From positions 372,001 through 436,000 of the forward strand of contig WFMF01000079.1 in the NCBI GenBank assembly GCA_011033025.1: 64,000 nt of DNA, read 5' to 3'. The stretch comes from Beroe forskalii (lineage: Eukaryota; Ctenophora; Nuda; Beroida; Beroidae). Of the stretch, positions 33,786 through 46,000 are shown piece by piece. Every line of letters begins with the position of its first letter. The stretch's first letter is position 1. Below the pieces are notes generated by a model, which worked only from the letters and a program-made list of their open reading frames with translations, did not search any database and was not told the DNA's origin. The position numbers and the translations under genes were made by a program.

Positions 33786-35600
33786 ATGATGACATTGGTA
33801 CACCTCAAAGCACTAGCAGCGATCTTGATAGCTTCTGTGCTAGCGGGCCAGACGAAGGAAGCTCAATCATATCCAGGGCACCCCAAAGGGAATCGATTGG
33901 GTATTATGATATTTAGAATTTCAGCTGTATTATGAATTTAAAAGCATTGACAAAGCTCTTGAAGAATAAGCAGTCTAAACTCTAATTAATATACCACATT
34001 AAGTTCACGGCACAATATTGAACATTTAAATACCTTATTGGCCTTTATTTAGCCGGCCTTTTTTAACCGGCCTTTTTTTAAAATTTTAACCGGCCCTTTG
34101 GACAAAAATCGAATCATTGTTTTAAATGATTTAACCATTTTAACCGGCCCCTTGGACAAAAATTTATCAAGCAGTTGACAAACCAAGAAATTTTTGCTCA
34201 AAAATAGCCACAAAAACCAACTTATACTAAGTAAATTGCATCAAAAACCTCAAATCCTGGTCTAATATCATGATTAAGGTCATTATCTGTGTTATATAAT
34301 GACAGTCAAATAAATTTAACAGTACAGAAGCCAAGTAATAAAAGTTACTCCTGACCTAAATCAACTGGCCTTTAATTTAATCGGCCCCACTTTAACCGGC
34401 CTTTTTTTAACCGGCCCTTTGGACAAAAATCTTAAAGTCGTTTTTGTCCTTAAGGGCAAATAAATAAGGGCCAATAAGGTAGGTGACAACTGACACTATA
34501 TACGCAAACACTCCCAAACACTATATACTCAAACTATCTGTTTCATTTCAGGGGGCAAAGTAACATTTAACCTCGTTGATAAGTATGGCCGTGGATTAAA
34601 CCTTACAGCTGGAATTGTGTTGGCAGAAGCGTATGGAAAAGTAAGGGGAATAACAGCTGCAACATCTTGATCCTCCATATTCATTCAACGTTACGAGCAA
34701 CAATCGCAAAATAATATTATCAATACCTATACAATTTTTCAGCTAAAATCCAGCTAACTTATATATCAAATGGAAAAGCTATATCTTGCAATGTAAACTA
34801 CGCATACTTCAGATTGGTACTGTGTGTGCCCGTGACTTCGACCAGATATCAGCACAGCTAATCTGCAAAGAGTTGGGTCTCGGGACTGCAATCGACTGGT
34901 TCGGCATATCGCTATCCTATATGGCTAAATATCGGTACAATCCTTTAGCTTTTGAAATAAATATCAAGCCTGTGATCATTATCGGTTAATGTGAAAGAAA
35001 TTATAATTTGCTACTTCGATTATTAGCAAGTTTAACTGCTTATATCAGGTTGAGGGCTATATCGCAGCTGAAGACTGTCCTTGGAGACATCTCCTGTCCT
35101 CCTGAGGCTGTAACGTTCGCGAACTGTAGTCACCGCCACGGCCAAGCAACTGACATGTGCGGCTCGGCGCCCATGAATTGGCTCCTGAAGAGCCGTGCCC
35201 TTGAGAGACAGATCGTTGTGATGGTGTGCAGTCCCAGAGCAGGTAACTTGTTGTCGGGGATTGAAAATACAGTGGGCTTTATTCGAGAAGAAAACATCTT
35301 ATTTTCATGGATCATGGCCAATAAACATAATAATATCATTGTTCAACTTGACACGATGAAGTCTTTCAGAGGAATGCAAGTTGACGGAGAGTAACGGTTT
35401 TCTGAAAGAGAGGTGCCAGGCGATGCCGCCTCTTTTCGAAGTGTACAAGTGTGCCACCTCATCCACGTACTACAGCGTGATTGAGAGGGCCGAAGTAGAT
35501 ATAGAATACCAGTTTCTGCACTTTGTCACAACCCCTGTTGTGGTTGTGCGCAATGCAATGTGTGCAGAATGGGACAGGCGTGTTGTCAGAGCTTGTGTGC
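33786..35600 (+). CDS. SRCR-domain secreted or membrane protein, spliced gene (partial)
   Basis: Exon chain with consistent phases: 33786-33900, 34552-34640, 34813-34934, 35049-35242, and probably 35370 to ~35600. Exon 1 starts MMTLVHLKALAAILIASVLA, a good signal peptide. Exon 2 has GGKVTFNLVDKYGRGLNLTA. Exon 3 has GTVCARDFDQISAQLICKEL, matching the SRCR core (GTVC, ARVVC-like, QLG-like), and exon 4 has DISCPPEAVTFANCSH and the final VMVC of the fold. Donors include GTAAGG and GTACAA; acceptors TTTCAG and TATCAG. SRCR proteins act as extracellular receptors or adhesion/immune molecules in animals. Exon 5 (Cys-rich, KERCQAMPPLFEVYKCAT) and a further GTAAGT donor at 36102 suggest the gene continues, but the 3' end is not determined. 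Confidence 0.7.
34033..34479. mobile_element. MITE in SRCR intron 1 (TA duplication)
   Basis: Ends CCTTATTGGCCTTTATTTA (34033) and TAAATAAGGGCCAATAAGG (ending 34479), one mismatch, flanked by TA on both sides as in Tc1/mariner-type insertions. Inside are several copies of AACCGGCCCTTTGGACAAAA. No ORF. Confidence 0.7.
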
Positions 35601-36710
35601 TTTACAGAGTTCAGTGTATGCTAGTATGTTTTAGCACTCACTGCAGATTGAACTTATGTGTCGTTCTGTCGCATAGGTACGTGAGATATGAGTAGGGCAA
35701 GTGAATGTTTGAATATCCATTCGGAACTTCCGTTTATCATCTTACAAGCAGAGCGTCTGTGCCTAGCCATTCTCAACACACATGTTATACGCAGTATTCA
35801 CTATGTGCAGATTGAACATATGTTTCATACTGTAGTGTGTGTGTAGCAGGCAGTAGTGCATATTATGAGACATGAACGTCTGTGAATTGCTATACGTCAG
35901 GACATAACTATTTCCACATCCCAGCATTATGGGTGTGCAGATTGAAGCTAGCAAACATAGCGATATGTGAGTATCGAGTAAGACGCACATATATAATCAT
36001 TAATCAACTAAATACAGAAAGTAACGTATGTGTAGTGTGTGCAGAGAGTGCTGATCCATTGGACTTCTACTGCAAAAACCCCTATCGATACACTGGTAAG
36101 TGAAGGACAAAAGTTTGGTTTATACTATTCGTCCAAGGAAAATATTGTCTTGTGGTTTACGACTAGTTAAGCTCCTCTCCGCTCTTAACTGACGAGAAAG
36201 TCACGGGTTGTTGTCATGTGCTGTTATTGAGTATCACCTGATCACGTTTATGATGCTCAACTAACCTCAGTATTACTACGTCATTTTCATATCACAACGT
36301 ATTTACAGGATTACAAATGTGTCATCTGAGCTGCTGCGTGTCACGTGACCAAAGAACTGACTGAGCGCAAGGATGTGAAGCTCCTCCTCCGTCCACTGCT
36401 GTTGGGTGAGTAGTGGTTATAATTAGAATCACGTGTTGTTATTAAAGTGTCACATGCACGCTGTCTGTGCTCGCATAGTATGTTGTATAATAACGAATGT
36501 AGCGTGTAATGCTCAGTATCGAAGCTTGTGCTTTACAGAGTTCAGTGTATGCTAGTATGTTCTAGCACTCGCTACAGATTGAGCTTATGTGTCGTTCTGT
36601 CGCATACGTGAGATATGAGTAGTTCAAGTGAGTGTTTTCGTACTTCAATTCGAAGCTTCCATTTATCTCCTTACAAGCAGAGCCTAGGAGTTGTGCCTCG
36701 CCATAATGTG
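35591..36710 (+). repeat. Direct duplication of ~180 bp, 940 bp apart
   Basis: 35591-35775 and 36527-36710 share long stretches, including TTTACAGAGTTCAGTGTATG and TTATGTGTCGTTCTGTCGCA, and then CTTACAAGCAGAGC. The duplicate lies downstream of SRCR exon 5 and may reflect a duplicated intron or exon segment. Confidence 0.75.
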
Positions 36711-36812
36711 TTATTTTTGTGAACAGATTGAATACCTATATGTAGCATATGCGAAGGATTCACAAATTCTAGGACTGAGACTGCACAAGCAGGCATAATC
36801 CACGATTTTTGC

Positions 36813-37185
36813 AAGTTCACCTGAATTCGCCGCGAATTCGCCGCAAATTCAGGTGAATTCAGGTGAATTCAGGTGAATTCGCGGCGGAGTTCGCCAAAAA
36901 AATTTTTTGGCGGACTCCGCCGGACTCCGCCGGAGTCCGCCGCGGACTCTGGCGAATTCACCTGAATTCACCTGAATTCGCTGCGAATACACGCGTATTC
37001 GGTGTACTAGTTCGCCAATTTTTCAGTTCACCCAGGCGAACAAGTTCGCGGCGAATTCGCGGCGAACTGATGTCCGCCGCGAACTCGCGGCGAACTCAGG
37101 TGAACTTGAGCGAACTTGGGCGAACTTGGGTGAACTCAGGTGAACGTGAGCTCAGTTCGCGGCGAATTCACCTGAACTTTGAAGG
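36813..37185. repeat. Small foldback of GAATTCGCGGCGAA words
   Basis: GTTCACCTGAATTCGCCGCG at the left and GCGGCGAATTCACCTGAAC at the right (ending ~37176) are inverted; the interior is recombined GAATTCGC, GGTGAATTC, CGGACTCCGCCG and GCGAACTTGG words. The style and the TTCACCTG/AGGTGAA ends recall the arms of the 21887-26627 element. 36111-36812 apart from the direct duplicate holds no supported gene. Confidence 0.65.
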
Positions 37186-37237
37186 AACTTAGTCACGTCT
37201 GGCACGCTTATGTGAGACTAAGATGCGATTGGGGCGT

Positions 37238-37345
37238 TGGCAATGGGGAAAAATGGGGAAATGGGGAATTTCGCAGTTGGGTTGAGCTAAATTCCCCATG
37301 AAATTTTTCCCCTTTTTTCCCCATTTTTCCCCATTTTCCCCATCC
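37238..37345. repeat. Foldback of GGGGAAAAATGGGGAAATGG, copy 1
   Basis: ATGGGGAAAAATGGGGAAAT and its complement (ATTTTTCCCCATTTTCCCC) surround a short loop with AATTTCGCAGTTGGGTTGAG. A degenerate relative with the same loop words (AATTCGCTG, CAAATTCCCC) is at 59560-59650. Confidence 0.65.
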
Positions 37346-37479
37346 TTTAAACTGAAAATATGGCTTTTGATCACCAAATTTCACAATAAAGTCTTGCATT
37401 TTCGTATGTTTTCGTATGTAACTCAGGAGTGCGGGAGGGTTACTCGGGAGTGTGATAGGCTTTCTTGAGAGATCAATAG

Positions 37480-39010
37480 GCTTACTCATAACCTACTCCT
37501 AACAACTCATAACACACTCCTATCAACTCATAACCCACTCCTATCAACTAATAACCCACTCCTATCAACTCATGACACACTCCCATCAACTCATAACTCA
37601 CTCCTATCAACTCATAACCCACTCCTATCAACTCATAACCCACTCCCATCAACTCATAACAAACCCCTATCAGCTCATGGCCCATTCCTATCAGCTCATA
37701 GCCCATTCCTATCAACTCATAACCCACCCCTATCAGCTCGTAGCCCATTCCTATCAGCTCATAGCCCATTCCTATCAACTCATAACCCACTCCTATCAAC
37801 TCATAACCAACTCCCATCAACTCACAACCCACTCCTATTAACTCATAGCCCATTCCTATCAATTCATAACCCACTCCTATCAACTCATAACCCACTCCCA
37901 TCAACTCGTAACCCACTCTTATCAACTCATAACCCACTCCTATCAACTCATAGCCCATTCCTATCAATTCATAATCCACTCCTATCAACTCATAACTCAC
38001 TCCTATCAACTCATAACCCACTCCTATCAACTCATAACCCACTCCCATCAACTCATAACAAACCCCTATCAGCTCATGGCCCATTCCTATCAGCTCATAG
38101 CCCATTCCTATCAACTCATAACCCACCCCTATCAGCTCGTAGCCCATTCCTATCAGCTCATAGCCCATTCCTATCAACTCATAACCCACTCCTATCAACT
38201 CATAACCAACTCCCATCAACTAACAACCCACTCCTATTAACTCATAGCCCATTCCTATCAATTCATAACCCACTCCCTATCAACTCATAACCCACTCCCA
38301 TCAACTCGTAACCCACTCTTATCAACTCATAACCCACTCCTATCAACTCATAGCCCATTCCTATCAATTCATAATCCACTCCTATCAACTCATAACTCAC
38401 TCCTATCAACTCATAACCCACTCCTATCATTTCATAACCCACTCCCATCAACTCATAGCACACCCCTATCAGCTCATAGCCCATTCCTATCAGCTCGTAG
38501 CCCATTCCTATCAACTCATAACCCACCCCCTATCAGCCCGTAGCCCATTCCTATCAGCTCATAGCCATTCCTATCAACTCATAACCAACTCCCATCAACT
38601 AACAACCCACTCCTATCAACTCATAACCCACTCCCATCAACTCATAACCCACTCCTATTAACTCATAACCCATTCCTATCAATTCATAACCCACTCCTAT
38701 CAACTCATAACCCACTCCCATCAACTCATAACCCACTCCCATCAACTCGTAACCCACTCTTATCAACTCATAACCCACTCCTATCAACTCATAACTCACT
38801 AGTCACTCCTAACAACTCATAACCCAATCCTATAAACTCATAGCCCATTCCTATCAACTCATAACCCACTCCTGATCCTATCAACTCATAACCCACTCCT
38901 ATCAACTCATAGCCCATTCCTATCAACTCATAACCCACTCCTATCAACTCATAGCCCATTCCTATCAATTCATAACCCACTCCTATCAACTCGTAGCATA
39001 CCCCTCTCCA
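37480..39010 (-). repeat. 21-bp satellite (CACTCCTATCAACTCATAACC)
   Basis: About 70 units in one orientation with a dominant period of 21. Because 21 is a multiple of three, the minus strand stays open for long stretches (37548-38219, 38263-38526, 38599-38989), reading repeats of YELIGVG/YELIGMG. Indels break the frame and there is no start context, signal or flanking exon, so I treat it as satellite. Larger blocks recur (37570-37860 versus 38010-38250), showing higher-order duplication. Confidence 0.85.
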
Positions 39011-40780
39011 CGCCTGAACAACCTTCCAGTACTTATACTTTTAGATCCTGAACATCCTTCTCGTACTTCTGAGAAACTCCTTGGCTCCTCAAGCGACATT
39101 TTACCTTACTTTTCGAGAATTTACCTTATTTCTAATATGGCCCATTACCTTTTTTGTGATCTGTTTCTTTTCGGGAATAGAAGGTGTGATCGTCCAACAG
39201 TTTTGGTGGCAATATCTTGACAGATGTACGTGTAAACCCACATGTTGTTATAACTTTTCTTAACAAAATTGGTGTTTTTCTTAATTTCTACAAGTACAAA
39301 TCATCCACATCAACTCATTTCAACGTAATCAAGCCGAAAATCACGTGTAAATATCAATTTCTTGAAATCCCCTCATTTTCACAAACTTCCAATTTCGTGT
39401 GAACTCACGTAACCCACAATTTGATCCATTATTTCCCCTCATAATTTACAAGCAGACAAGTAGAAATAGGTCATTTATCGTATCTCGATTTTTTTTTCTT
39501 ATAAACTTAATTTTAAGTTCAAATTTAGAGGCATCCAGTGACGAAAATTTTCGACAGATCTTCCTGAAACTCGGTTTATAGCTAAACCTTATCAGGAGCT
39601 TATGAATGTAAAACACGATTCGATGAAAACTACTTTAGAAAATGATGTTCAAAGTAGCGCAAAATTAAAATAGCGTTCTATTGCAAAATACAAGATTTTA
39701 TCAGTTTTACGCGATTTGATGACGTCATCAATCATCATAGCACCAAAATAGAGCCAAGCTAACTTTCTATATATAGCCTAATACACAATTTAACCTTAGT
39801 AATACAACACATTTTGCTCGGTCCCATCCCAAATTCACAAGATAAGTCGTAGTTCTTGACATCTCAGGGAGATGATCTCATCCTAGCCGATTTTTTCTTA
39901 AAATTTCGACATCGATTTTTTACCGCTCTTTAGAAAATCGCGTATATGAACCGAGAAAGTCCAATAATCCATATCATGATTTTATGAAAGCTAGATAAAT
40001 TTGCTCTCCTCTTCTTTCTCATGAAAAATGCACTCAAAAATGATATACTTTCGCGAAAAAAGCCAAAAAACGCTAGGTAATTATTATTATTGGACAAATG
40101 ATCATTGATCACGCTGACGAGCCAATATCCACGAGGACCCAGAAAAGCTAGTCTCTCAATTCTCAAATTTTATTGCTTAGAACATGCATTGATTCAGGAC
40201 CTAATGTCTGCTTTATACTGAAAATTTTTGCCTTTATTGAATACTTGAAAGTAAACAATTTGACATCACCATTAATTAGAATCAATTTTGAATTTCATCT
40301 TAAATTCTTATTAAGCAATCATATAATTTTGTGAGGGAAACAATGATTTAGTTTTATAAACCTAAATCACAAAATAATTTGATTACCTAGTGTGTAGGTT
40401 CAAATTGAGTGTCCGCCAAAGGGTCAAAATCAAGTTCAATTTGGCCTGATGGTTATGTTTCTATCATGTTCTGTATCATCTCAGGATTCCAGAATGGTAT
40501 CATTATATACAAATTTTTTCGTTTAAGTTCATTTTTTTCAAGATTTTCTGTTTATTTTCATGACATCAAAAATCCATCATTTTTGCCGAAACATGCTAAA
40601 TTTCTGCTGCTTTGGGGCATCAAAGTGGCAAAATATGGCTCAATATGGAACAGTGTGGTGGATACATCATTTTTGAATGATTTTTGGACCTCTTGTATGA
40701 CTAAAATCCACAATATGACCATTTTCTGACCTCATGGTCCAAAAATTGACATTTTCTCATGTTTTGTTGTCTATTGTCTA
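39011..40780. other. AT-rich intergenic DNA, no gene supported
   Basis: Several 60-106-codon ORFs lack domains, codon-bias evidence or splice context. Nothing repetitive was recognised. Confidence 0.4.
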
Positions 40781-41318
40781 TTATAAGGTTCCCTCAGTTT
40801 TCACATGCATATTATGCATGCTTATGCATACTTATATTATGCTCACCCTATAATATAACTATAGGACATCATTTCGATGCATATTGTGCATATTGAACTC
40901 GGCTTCGCCTCGTACAATATGCACTAATATGCATCTCAATGCTGTCCTATAGTTATATATTATAAGGTTCCCTCAGTTTTCACATGCATATTATGCATGG
41001 TTATGCATACTTATATTCTGCTCACCCTATAATATAACTATAGGCCATCATTTCGATGCATATTGTGCATATTGAACTCGGCTTCGCCTCGTACAATATG
41101 CACTAATATGCATCTCAATGCTGTCCTATAGTTATATATTATAAGGTTCCCTCAGTTTTCACATGCATATTATGCATGGTTATGCATACTTAAATTCTGC
41201 TCACCCTATAATATAACTATAGGACATCATTTCGATGCATATTGTGCATATTGAACTCGGCTTCGCCTCGTACAATATGCACTAATATGCATCTCAATGA
41301 TGTCCTATAGTTATATAT
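40781..41318. repeat. Three tandem 179-bp units with internal dyad
   Basis: Units start TTATAAGGTTCCCTCAGTTT at 40781, 40960 and 41139 and differ at only a few bases. Each is partly self-complementary: CTATAATATAACTATAGG pairs with CCTATAGTTATATATTA, GCATATTGTGCATAT with AATATGCACTAATATGC. The centre carries GAACTCGGCTTCGCCTCG, a word that also occurs at 43420-43440 (inverted) and 44344-44362. Confidence 0.9.
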
Positions 41319-41998
41319 TACATGGCTCATCAGCCCTTATTCGCTACCATATACATCGGGGAATTTCATTAGTATAGGGTCGGTCGGATCCTGTAACCCC
41401 ATGTTATGTGGTCGTTTTCGAACCTATAATACCATGTTATATGGTCGTTTCCGACCCTATAAGCCCGAGCTACAATGATGACTCCGACGTAGATTCAATA
41501 TGAAAGTTTATGACGTGAGTCGCCTACATACCTTTTTAGGGTCGCGCGGATCCTGTAACCCCATGTTATGGGATTTTCCAAGAGTTTATAGCTTATTTAA
41601 AATGATTACATCGTCGTAGATTCAATAAGCAAGTTTATGACGTGAATTGGCTACATTTGTTTGCGGACCATTATACGAGTTACGAGTAATGATACCTGCC
41701 TCCTCAAGTGCCAATTCAATTTGAATAATTCGAATTCTGTGGTATTTGATTTTGAGACTCCAATATTCAATAAACAACAGGCTATTCAAATGACGCCGAT
41801 ATCTGGCTTTACTGTGGTAAATTGCTACATGGCATCACAATAATATAGAACTACTAGCGTTTGCCCGCGAAGATTCGCGGAAACAATCAACCTGATACCT
41901 TTGGTTCATCTTATCTAGCAGCCAACAGCTACTTGCTTCATGACCTCATCTTGGAATTTGTTAAGTAATTGGATCACCATTACCGCTTACCGAGGATT

Positions 41999-43011
41999 CA
42001 GGGCCGTAATTGTCAATTTCGAGTTGGGGGGGCTGGGCGAGCGAAGCGAGCCCAGGGAATGGGTCCAGGGGCGGAGCCCCTGGCGGCAGGGGTCTGGGGG
42101 CGCAGCCCCCAGCGGGGTCCAGGGGCAGAGCCCCTGCAGGGGTCTTTGGGTTTTCAATGTCTGAGAATGAATTTTTGGCCTACAGAAATGGGCAAGAATC
42201 GTGAAAATTATGAGTCGTATACAATGGTACTTTAACAAGTCTTGAGCAATTTTTCATGTTAAAAAACCGTGTGCAGACATATTGTGCCTCATAATCACCC
42301 TTACCCAACTGATGACCCATTGTTAGCCCAGAGCACTTGCTTGTTTTAAGGCGTTAAATTATTATGAACATCATTGAATCTTTTTGACTTCCCCAAGATA
42401 TCCCTGAGGCTGAAGGAGTCCTTGATCATTGAGAGCGAGCTCCAGATGGTGGACAGAGCGTCTCCCAACCATTGGGCGAAACGGTCTGCCCAAAGTACAC
42501 AAGCAAGGCACCCCACTCCGCCCCATCATTAGCATGACCGGTGCACTCAATTACCGTTTCGCCCAATGGTCAGAAGACACTCCATCCTCCATCCGGAGCT
42601 CGCCCTCAATCATTGAATCTTTTTATTCATTCTGAGTTTGTCACTTGCATAAATCTATGATCATGTTATGAGCATGATATGAGCACGATATTTAGTTATT
42701 TCTTTCCTTATTATTATTATTTTTTGCCTACTTACTATGGAGACATGGATTTATTACAGCACTTCTGTACTGTGGTTTGTAGATAAAAAATACCATGATG
42801 AACCTACAAACTAGCATACATGAAGAGTTGATATGATGTTGAAACCTTCGCAATTGCGAATGATGCATCAATATCATTCCCCATTCAATGAGTAAACTGT
42901 AAAGATCAGTAAAGTTGGAAATTTTAATAAGGAGATAGAATTTTTTGAGTCAGTTCAAAAAATCTTGGGGGGGCTTCAGCCCCCCTAGCCCCCCCGGGAA
43001 TTACGGCCCTG
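41999..43011. mobile_element. hAT-type MITE, 1013 bp, exact 8-bp duplication
   Basis: Ends CAGGGCCGTAATT and AATTACGGCCCTG (13-bp TIRs), flanked by CGAGGATT at 41991-41998 and 43012-43019. The CAGGG start and 8-bp duplication are hAT hallmarks. The left part has stacked GC hairpins (GAGCGAAGCGAGC, AGGGGCGGAGCCCCT, GGGGGCGCAGCCCCC); the right end has GGGGGGGCTTCAGCCCCCC. No transposase. It carries the Penelope-like fragment at 42433-42609. A related 5' fragment is at 47550-47650. Confidence 0.85.
42433..42609 (+). pseudogene. Penelope-like RT motif fragment within an inverted repeat
   Basis: GLPKVHKQGTPLRPIISMTG is the characteristic Penelope-like element reverse transcriptase motif (PKxHK, then PLRPI). 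The fragment spans ~42480-42545 and is bracketed by inverted arms: GAGCGAGCTCCAGATGG... CCATTGGGCGAAACGG (42433-42483) and CCGTTTCGCCCAATGG... GGAGCTCGCCCTC (42555-42609). It is too short to be functional and lies inside the hAT MITE, so it looks captured. Confidence 0.65.
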
Positions 43012-43307
43012 CGAGGATTACAGATATTCGCGGAAATGCACCGCACAACATACTTTGTAATTTGAGATCACCTATATAGTATTGCCGTTTCCATAGCATA
43101 TATTAGCATTAGTAAACGCATGATATTTATTATGCAAATAAATAATCAACGGATGGTCCAATTCAAATTTTCCTTAAATAGTAATAAGCCCCTTAATTGG
43201 GAGAAGATTTTCCCGAAAAAAACGATCAAAAATATCAAATGCACTTCTTAAATAGTCATTTTACACAGACAGACAGATGCACGAACACTCTGAAATTATT
43301 AATATAG

Positions 43308-44468
43308 ATAGGTCGAAGGGTAACCTAATACCACATATATGTAGTGAGCGCGAAGCGCGAACTATATATAGACGCATTATTGGCCGAAGCGAAGCTGAGG
43401 CCAATAATATTTATTTTAGACGAGGCGAAGCCGAGTTCAAAACAATGTGGTATTAGGTACTCCTAGATATTACATGGCGAAATTACATAAACTAGGTGGT
43501 GGAAACTCATAAGAAATATGAAACATGACGTCTCATAGTTGTACTTGTATCAGGCGTCATGGTAAGAATGCTCTCGCCGGTTATTGAATTTTTGTCGGGC
43601 CTCAAGACATGTACACATGTGTCGGTGGAATGCATATTGTGATACCATGTAGCAATTTACCACAGTGAAGCAAGATAACGGCGTCATTTGAACAGCCTGT
43701 TGATCATTGGAGTCTCAAATACCACAAAATTCGAATATCTGCGTTCCAACCAAATTATTCAAATTGAATTGGCACTAGAGGAGGCAGGTATCGTTACTCG
43801 TGTAATGGTCCGCAAACAAATGTAGGCAACTCACGTCATAAACTTTCTTATTGAATATACAACGATGTCATCATTGTAAATAACCTATCAACTCTAAGAA
43901 AATCCCATAACATGGGGTTATAGGATCCGAACGACGCTAAAAAATATGTAGGCAACTCACGTCATAAACTTTCATATTGAATCTACGTCGGAGTCATCAC
44001 TGTAAACACAGCTTATAGGGTCGGAAACGACCACATAACATGGGGTTATAGGATCTATCCCGACCCTATAATATTGAAATAACCCGATGTATATGGTTGC
44101 AAATAAGGGCTTATGAGCCATGTAATATGCATTCCACCGACACATATCTACAAGTATCTTGAGAGCGGACAAAATGCAATTACCGGCGAGAGCATCCTGC
44201 CCATAAAGCCATGACGCCTGATACAAGTACAACTATGAGACGTCATGTTTCATATTTCTTATGAATTTCCACCACATAATTTGTGTTATTTCGCCATGTA
44301 ATATCACCATAGGTCTCAGGAGTACCTAATACCACATTGTTTTGAACTCGGCTTCGCCTCGTCCAAAACAAACCATTATTGACCTCAGCTTCGCTTCGGC
44401 CAATAATGCGTCTATATATAGTTCGCGCTTCGCGCTCACTACATATATGTGGTACTCCTTCGACCTAT
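43308..44468. repeat. 1.16-kb foldback with ~330-bp arms overlapping the larger inverted repeat
   Basis: 43308-43640 and 44130-44468 are inverted copies: ATAGGTCGAAGG pairs with CCTTCGACCTAT, and TAGTGAGCGCGAAGCGCGAA with TTCGCGCTTCGCGCTCACTA. GAGGCGAAGCCGAGTTCAAA and its complement occur in the arms. The loop (43640-44130) is itself the right arm of the 41322-44130 repeat. Short ORF 43972-44232 has no domain. Confidence 0.75.
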
Positions 44469-44609
44469 AGTTCTATATTATAGGCATATTGAAGGTATCT
44501 AACCTTGCTGGGGGTATTGATTTAAGTATCAGGAAGTTTTTGGAAACAATAAATTGCCCTGGAGGTGGTCACATGTCAAGAAATTTGCTTGCGGGACATA
44601 ATTTTGGGT

Positions 44610-44752
44610 GACCGCCCGGAATCCCCAATGACCGGAATCCCCAATGCCTGGAATCCCCAATACCCTCTATCCCCAACTCAGTGGGGATAGCGGTTCAAAA
44701 CACCGGAATCCCCAATGTCCGGAATCCCCAATGACCGGAATCCCCAACAAAT
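44610..44752. repeat. GGAATCCCCAATGACCGG cluster, partner of 51225-51352
   Basis: Six or more CCGGAATCCCCAATG-type words around a short TATCCCCAACTCAGTGGGGATAG hairpin. At 51225-51352 the same words occur inverted (GGGGATTCCGGGCATTGGGG, GGGGATAGCGG). The pair could be the ends of a 6.7-kb block; no target duplication was read. 44753-45150 holds no supported gene. Confidence 0.6.
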
Positions 44753-45164
44753 TTCATAATTATTTCATTAGTCAAATTTCGCCATATACTTTCTATACAC
44801 GTTTGTTAGTGGCAGGTAAATTCTTCCTTAAATTGAAAATTAAGGCGAAAATTGTGTTTAGATGAAACAAGAACATGGCTTCAACAAAGCAAACGATAAC
44901 ACGCAAAATAATTTATGCTGACACCTACTATAAACTTATAAAAGTAGAAGTAAAGAATTAATTGCCCTTGACCGTAACAGTACCTAGTAAGTAGCATTGC
45001 TCACTGCTGCCATGATTAAAAAATTAAAGAAAATTACTGTACAAATTTACAGTTAAAAAACTCGTTCAGAATTATGCGAAAGCAAACTTGATCAAGGAAA
45101 CATCAACACAAATTATATCCCATTTTTCACAAGGGTTGTAGTTGCTAACAAGTGTCGCTGTAAT

Positions 45165-45990
45165 GGTAACGTAACAGCTTTATGGTAGCGTAACAGCGTT
45201 ACGGTAACGTAACAACGTTACGGTAAGGTAACAGCGTTACGGTAAGGTAACAGCGTTACGGTAAGGTAACAGCGTTACGGTAAAGGTAACAGCGTTACGG
45301 TATCCTAACAGCGTTACGGTATCCTAACAGCGTTACGGTAACTTAACAGCGTTACTATAAGGTAACAGCGTTACAGTAAGGTAACAGTGTTACGGTAAGG
45401 TAACAGCGTTACGGAAAGGTAGCAGCGTTACAGTAACGTAACAGCGTTACGGTAAAAGGTAACAACGTTACGGTAAGGTAACAGCGTTACGGTAAGGTAA
45501 CAGCGTTACAGTAAGGTAACAGCGCTACGGTAAGGTAACAGCGTTACGGTAAGGTAACAGCGTAATGGTAACGTAACAGCGTTAAGGTATAGTAACAGCG
45601 TTACAGTAAGGTAACAGTGCAGCGTTACGGTAAGGTAACACTAACAGCGTTGCGGTAAGGTAGCAGCGTTACGGTAACGTAACCGGTAACAGCGTTACGG
45701 TAAGGTAACAGCGTTACAGTAAGGTAACAGTGCAGCGTTACGGTAAGGTAACACTAACAGCGTTGCGGTAAGGTAGCAGCGTTACGGTAACGTAACAGCG
45801 TTACGGTAACGTAACAGCGTTACGGTAAGGTAACAGCGTTACGGTAAGGTAACAGCGTTACGGTAACGTAACAGCGTTATGGTAACGTAACAGAGTTACG
45901 GTAACCTAACAGCGTTAAATAATCGTTACGGTAACTGGTAACATACCAGCGTTACGGTAACCTAACAACGTTACGGTAACGTAGTGTTGT
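45165..45990. repeat. 21-bp satellite GTAACAGCGTTACGGTAAG
   Basis: About 38 units of GGTAACAGCGTTACGGTAA. Each unit contains the dyad GTAAC...GTTAC, so every monomer can form a small hairpin. An ~115-bp block (AACAGTGCAGCGTTACGGTA... GTAGCAGCGTTACGGTAACG) is duplicated at ~45613 and ~45725. Confidence 0.9.
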
Positions 45991-46000
45991 TACGTGGTAA

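Larger units (their letters stand above)
41853..43307 (+). mobile_element. Retroposon fragment with TTTGCCCGCGAAGATTCGCG head and ATTATTAATATAGAT tail, split by hAT
   Basis: The head ACTAGCGTTTGCCCGCGAAG and the tail region ACAGACAGACAGATGCACGA then ATTATTAATATAGAT are of the type seen at RTE-related LINE/SINE 3' ends in invertebrates (recalled, unverified). The hAT insertion at 41999-43011 separates 41853-41998 from 43012-43307. Confidence 0.4.
41322..44130. repeat. Long inverted repeat, ~510-bp arms, enclosing retroposon and hAT insert
   Basis: Left arm 41322-41845 and right arm 43640-44130 are inverted copies: TACATGGCTCATCAGCCCTT pairs with AAGGGCTTATGAGCCATGTA, and GGTATTTGATTTTGAGACTC with GAGTCTCAAATACC. 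Both contain internal variants of CATAACATGGGGTTATAGGA. No transposase is visible. Confidence 0.8.

Noticed and set aside
37548-38219. 223-codon minus-strand ORF of YELIGVG repeats
   Set aside because: Consequence of a 21-bp satellite period; frame breaks at indels and no flanking gene structure.
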